A stretch of DNA of 7,261 nt from JBBRYB01 sp038238115 (GTDB lineage: Bacteria > Actinomycetota > Actinomycetes > Propionibacteriales > Nocardioidaceae): the NCBI GenBank assembly GCA_038238115.1, contig JBBRYB010000125.1:1-7261 (forward strand). The letters are read 5' to 3'. The position numbers and the translations under genes are program-made. This document shows positions 4,961 to 7,261 of the stretch, piece after piece. Position 1 is the first letter of the stretch. Every line of letters starts with the position of its first letter. The notes below the pieces were generated by a model, which did no database searches, was not told the origin of the DNA, and was given only the letters and a program-made list of their open reading frames with translations.

Positions 4961-5258
4961 ATGTCGACCATTCCGAAGCCCTACCCCAACGAGTTCCGCG
5001 ACGATGTCGTGGCAGTGGCCCGCAAGGGCCAGGCTCCGCTCAACCAGATCGCGAAGGACTTCGGGATCTCCGAGGGCTGCCTGGCACAACTGGATGAAGA
5101 GGGCCGACGTCGAGGACGGCCACCGTCCCGGCGTCACAGAGAAGCAGTCGGCCGAGGTGCGCGAGCTGAAGAAACGCAACCGGCTGCTTGAGCAGGAGAA
5201 CGAGGTCCTGCGCCGTGCCGCTGCCTACTTGTCCCAGGCAAACCTGCCGGGAAAATAG
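4961..5258 (+). pseudogene. IS3-family orfA (DNA-binding half), broken by a 1-nt insertion
   Basis: From ATG 4961 the frame reads MSTIPKPYPNEFRDDVVAVA, then LNQIAKDFGISEGCL, the helix-turn-helix that recognises the element ends. At CTGGCACAACTGG (5081-5093) one extra G near 5083 shifts the frame. The expected continuation, HNWMKRADVEDGHRPGVTE then EVRELKKRNRLLEQENEVLR and AAYLSQANLPGK, is found one frame over and ends at TAG 5256-5258. The RNRLLEQENEVLR stretch is the leucine-zipper-like coil used by OrfA and OrfAB for dimerisation. With the shift, neither OrfA nor the OrfAB fusion can be made normally, unless the extra base is a sequencing error. Confidence 0.8.
5249..5255 (+). promoter_or_regulatory. 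-1 ribosomal slippage heptamer G GGA AAA
   Basis: In the orfA frame the bases split as G|GGA|AAA directly before the TAG stop, an exact X XXY YYZ slippery site. A -1 slip gives GGG AAA ATA GTC TTC and enters the orfB frame, giving the OrfAB fusion transposase typical of the IS3 family. I did not identify a clear downstream pseudoknot by eye. Confidence 0.65.
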
Positions 5259-5278
5259 TCTTCCCGCTCGTCCGTGAG

Positions 5279-6154
5279 ATGGCCGCGACCGGTGCCCGCA
5301 TCAGGGTGCCGGTCGCGGTGACGTGCAGGGTGCTGGGGCTCTCGACCCAGGGGTACTACAAGTGGCTCGAAGATCCAGTCTCTCAGCGGGACTGGGACGA
5401 CGCCCATGCCATCGACGCGCTGCTGGGCATCCACGAGGACGACCCCACCCTCGGCTACCGGTTCCTCACCGACGAGCTGGCCGATGCCGGGATCACCGCA
5501 TCAGGGAACAGGGTCTGGCGACTGTGCTCGGCCGCGGGTGTCTTCGCCTCCCACCACCGCCGCCGCGGCAAGGCTGGCAAGCCAGGTCCGCCGGTTCATG
5601 ACGACCTGCTCGCCGTCGTCGACGACAAGGGCCAGACCCGGCACGAGTTCACCGCCACCGTGCCGAACCAGGTGTGGCTCAGCGACATCACCGAGCACCC
5701 CACGAAGGAGGGCAAGCTCTACCTCTGCGCGGTCAAGGACGTGTTCTCCAACAAGATCGTCGGGTACTCCATCGACCCGCGGATGAACATCCCTGGCCGT
5801 CTCGGCGCTGCGGAACGCGATCGGGCTACGGTCGCCGCCGCGACGATCTGTCACTCCGATAGGGGCAGTCAGGGCGGATTCAAGAAGGTCGTACGGATCT
5901 TGAAGAACAACGGCCTGCGCGGCTCGATGGGCCGAGTCGGCTCCTCGGGAGACAACGCCGCCAGGGAGAGCTTCTTCTCCCTGCTGCAGAAGAACGTCCT
6001 GGACACCAAGAGGTGGGAGACCCGCGAGGAACTCCGCCTCGCGATCGTGGTCTGGATCGAAACCAAGTACAACCGCCGCCGTCGCCAACGCGCCCTCGGC
6101 AAGCTCACCCCGGTCGAGTTTGAGATGATCTACACGGCCGCAGACGCGGCCTGA
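5279..6154 (+). CDS. IS3-family orfB, DDE transposase catalytic half
   Basis: The protein has 291 residues from ATG 5279; the frame is open further upstream to the slippage site, as needed for the fusion. Domains are an N-terminal HTH_21-like region (CRVLGLSTQGYYKWLEDP, then YRFLTDELADAG) and an rve integrase core. The catalytic triad is D136 (VWLSDITEH), D194 (CHSDRGSQ) and E230 (GDNAARESFFSLLQKNVL), giving the D-35-E spacing of IS3. The C-terminus has IETKYNRRRRQRALGKLTPV. Between the first two aspartates the usual family sequence (LAVSALRNAIGLRS) is found in the +1 frame at about 5793-5835, while the actual frame reads GRLGAAERDRATV. This implies two compensating single-base changes that garble about 15 residues. 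Activity is therefore doubtful even though all three acidic residues are kept. Confidence 0.85.
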   Translation: MAATGARIRVPVAVTCRVLGLSTQGYYKWLEDPVSQRDWDDAHAIDALLGIHEDDPTLGYRFLTDELADAGITASGNRVWRLCSAAGVFASHHRRRGKAGKPGPPVHDDLLAVVDDKGQTRHEFTATVPNQVWLSDITEHPTKEGKLYLCAVKDVFSNKIVGYSIDPRMNIPGRLGAAERDRATVAAATICHSDRGSQGGFKKVVRILKNNGLRGSMGRVGSSGDNAARESFFSLLQKNVLDTKRWETREELRLAIVVWIETKYNRRRRQRALGKLTPVEFEMIYTAADAA

Positions 6155-6171
6155 GAACCACCCACCCCGAG

Positions 6172-6196
6172 TGTCAAGCAAACCGGGGGCAGACCC
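6172..6196 (-). repeat. Right inverted repeat of the IS3-family element
   Basis: Read on the minus strand it begins GGGTCTGCCC and ends TTGACA, with four mismatches to the left repeat. It lies 18 nt past the orfB stop codon. Confidence 0.8.
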
Positions 6197-6350
6197 CCGC
6201 TTCGCCGGGCTTGAGGGTCGCGACGAGCAAGGCGCACAGACACCTACCTCGACCCATACCTCGGCCAGGACCCGCGCATTCCTGGTGCAGTTAGGCATGC
6301 GCGCACTCAGCGTGGCGTAACATCTCAGATTGGGCGGAGCAACCCTACCG

Positions 6351-6358
6351 AGGAGAGG
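6351..6358 (+). promoter_or_regulatory. Strong Shine-Dalgarno AGGAGAGG for the membrane protein
   Basis: This purine-rich site lies 8 nt before the ATG at 6367. The 150 nt between the IS3 end and this site hold no gene, and I could not identify a well-spaced promoter there. Confidence 0.6.
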
Positions 6359-6366
6359 CGCGATCC

Positions 6367-6837
6367 ATGTCTGAAGCTCAGCACGTTCCCGCAACCGAGG
6401 GGACGGCGTTCAAGTCTGACGGAAAGTTAAACTGGCCCACCGTCGCCCTAATAGGTCTCGGGGACCTCCTACTATGGGGTTTAGGGATAGGTTCGACATT
6501 CTGGTTCTTCGGACATGATATTGGTGTCGCTGGAATCGCATTCAGTACCGTGGCGCCGGCACTTTGGACTTTCATTCTCTTCTATCGCGATGCTGCTGAT
6601 GTGCGCACAGCCTTCACGGCGTCGCTACTGACCCTATATCTTGGTTTTGTTGCAGCTTCATTTAACGGGACCGTCGATTCCGATTTCCAGGCCGACGGCA
6701 GTTTTATTCATTCGGTATGGGAGAATCTGAATACGCTGATGATCGCGGTGGTCGGGTTTTATTTCGGAGGCAAGGCACTAGAAAGGGCCACAACCACAGT
6801 TGCGGAAGCCAAGAAGGGTCAAACCGGCAGCGAATGA
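6367..6837 (+). CDS. Small four-helix membrane protein, function unknown
   Basis: This 156-residue protein has a short polar N-terminus (1-22) and four likely membrane helices: about 24-48 (WPTVALIGLGDLLLWGLGIG), 52-72 (IGVAGIAFSTVAPALWTFIL), 82-98 (AFTASLLTLYLGFVAAS) and 120-137 (NLNTLMIAVVGFYFGGKALE). An extra-membrane loop of about 20 residues (NGTVDSDFQADGSF) precedes helix 4. The charged tail (RATTTVAEAKKG) is probably cytoplasmic. The motif VVGFYFGGKALERA in the last helix resembles endings of several unassigned small bacterial and phage membrane proteins. A strong ribosome binding site and AT-richer third positions than in the flanking elements argue for a real gene. It stands alone between an IS3 element and IS6 ends, so it may be a passenger or survivor of a larger locus. 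I do not recognise the family. Confidence 0.7.
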   Translation: MSEAQHVPATEGTAFKSDGKLNWPTVALIGLGDLLLWGLGIGSTFWFFGHDIGVAGIAFSTVAPALWTFILFYRDAADVRTAFTASLLTLYLGFVAASFNGTVDSDFQADGSFIHSVWENLNTLMIAVVGFYFGGKALERATTTVAEAKKGQTGSE

Positions 6838-6866
6838 CCTCGATGCTCTGGTCAAGTCTGACCGTC

Positions 6867-6886
6867 CGGTTTGGGACCCGACAAAC
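6867..6886 (+). terminator. Weak hairpin after the membrane protein gene
   Basis: GGTTTG and CAAACC form a 6-bp stem around an 8-nt loop 29 nt after the stop codon. There is no T-run behind it, so it is only a possible terminator. Confidence 0.25.
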
Positions 6887-6917
6887 CATCTTGGCGGCGC
6901 CACCGCGCGGCTCGACT

Positions 6918-7120
6918 GGCGCTGTGCCGTTGGGCGATGCGACGGCATGGCTGGGCCGCCGTCGGCTTCGGTCAGATGGCGAGCATCAGTTCACCAAACG
7001 CCGCCGGAAGCCGGTGGTGGGCTGGTTCGTCGGTGGCGATGTCGTAGTGGCCGCGTGTGAGGTTCTGGACGAAAGCCTGTCCAGCGGCAACGATGCGAGC
7101 TGACCGGAAGGTCTTGAGGC
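6918..7120 (-). mobile_element. IS6-family element remnant (3' end), interrupted by another IS6 copy
   Basis: The outer end, GGCGCTGTGCCGTTGG at 6918, matches the IS6 terminus at 7121 in 13 of 16 bases. The minus-strand coding piece (stop at 6972-6974) gives 48 in-frame codons: LKTFRSARIVAAGQAFVQNL, TRGHYDIATDEP, RLPAAFGELMLAI. This is the C-terminal part of the IS6-family transposase, after the catalytic domain. It breaks at the codon where the family usually reads GLKT, exactly where the next element begins. Confidence 0.75.
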
Positions 7121-7260
7121 GGCACTGTTGCGTTGGTCGATCGGGCGACACGGCTGAACGATCGTCCGCCGGGCGTCAGATGGCGAGTGCCAGCTCATCG
7201 AACGCTGCCGGTAGGCAGTGCTGGACCGGTTCGATGGTGGCGATGTCGTAGTGGCCGCGT
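7032..7260. repeat. 25-nt direct repeat between two IS6 copies
   Basis: Positions 7032-7056 and 7236-7260 are identical (both start GGTGGCGATGTCGTAGTGG). They encode the conserved RGHYDIAT of the transposase and reflect the tandem arrangement of two related IS6 ends. Confidence 0.8.
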
Positions 7261-7261
7261 C
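7121..7261 (-). mobile_element. IS6-family element, 3' end, running out of the window
   Basis: The terminus GGCACTGTTGCG at 7121 has the IS26-type end sequence. After a non-coding end of about 55 bp the minus-strand transposase stops at 7176-7178. It reads back as RGHYDIATIEPVQHCLPAAF then DELALAI, and continues beyond 7261. Bases 7236-7260 are identical to 7032-7056 in the neighbouring copy. Only the C-terminus is visible, so integrity cannot be judged. Confidence 0.75.

Larger units (their letters stand above)
4903..6196 (+). mobile_element. IS3-family insertion sequence with both inverted repeats
   Basis: The element is about 1.29 kb and is bounded by 25-bp inverted repeats that match at 21 of 25 positions. 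It holds orfA (frameshifted) and orfB in the overlapping, -1 arrangement normal for IS3, with a slippery heptamer at the junction. No clear target duplication is visible: the 3 bp outside the ends are CCA and CCG. The copy could still be trans-activated, but the orfA frameshift should prevent production of its own full transposase. Confidence 0.85.

Noticed and set aside
4903..6196. Target-site duplication of the IS3 element
   Set aside because: The 3 bp flanking the inverted repeats are CCA and CCG, which do not match exactly, so no duplication is claimed.
5501..6394. 297-codon open frame on the minus strand opposite orfB
   Set aside because: It is an antisense shadow of a GC-rich transposase gene and the protein has no family character. 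The plus strand carries a clear DDE transposase.
6986..7198. 70-codon minus-strand frame spanning the IS6 junction
   Set aside because: It is out of frame with the transposase C-termini and crosses the boundary between two elements, so it is accidental.
1..7261. CRISPR array, rRNA or riboswitch
   Set aside because: I saw no regularly spaced repeats, rRNA signature segments or recognisable riboswitch core on either strand.

Overview
The window looks like an accessory, transposon-rich stretch of a high-GC actinobacterial chromosome. The evidence is GC-rich codon use in most reading frames, an initiator tRNA with an encoded CCA end and actinobacterial-style IS3 and IS6 family elements. No species can be named from the sequence.

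Layout. (1) 1-140: an initiator tRNA-Met(CAU) with a recognisable promoter. (2) 141-588: no gene, only short repeats and a hairpin. (3) 589-1163, minus strand: a decayed SRPBCC-type gene with frameshifts and internal stops. (4) 1232-1927: a decayed, internally deleted IS3-family element. (5) 2031-4478: the centre of interest, an intact, tightly coupled three-gene operon. It encodes a small type-3 (tyrosinase-like) di-copper protein, a 219-residue protein that resembles the N-terminal part of RimK/MvdD-type ATP-grasp enzymes but has no ATP-grasp core, and a 287-residue ATP-grasp ligase. The genes overlap by 1 and 4 nt, and each has a Shine-Dalgarno sequence at a sensible distance. A good SigA-like promoter and a perfect palindrome lie upstream. 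(6) 4485-4863: IS6-family debris, with two transposase 3' ends in inverted orientation. (7) 4903-6196: an almost complete IS3-family element with both inverted repeats, a -1 slippery heptamer, a frameshifted orfA and an orfB that keeps its DDE triad. (8) 6367-6837: an orphan four-helix membrane protein. (9) 6918-7261: two IS6-family ends, one inserted into the transposase gene of the other and running out of the window.

Interpretation. The operon suggests an uncharacterised peptide- or amino-acid-modifying pathway. The ATP-grasp protein would form an amide or ester bond at the cost of ATP, the second protein would be a partner or substrate-recognition subunit, and the di-copper protein would oxidise a phenolic or other group. 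No obvious precursor peptide is encoded beside it. The only nearby candidate is a doubtful 69-codon frame at 1955-2164. Insertion sequence remnants on both sides, and a less GC-rich first gene, suggest that the cassette was acquired horizontally.
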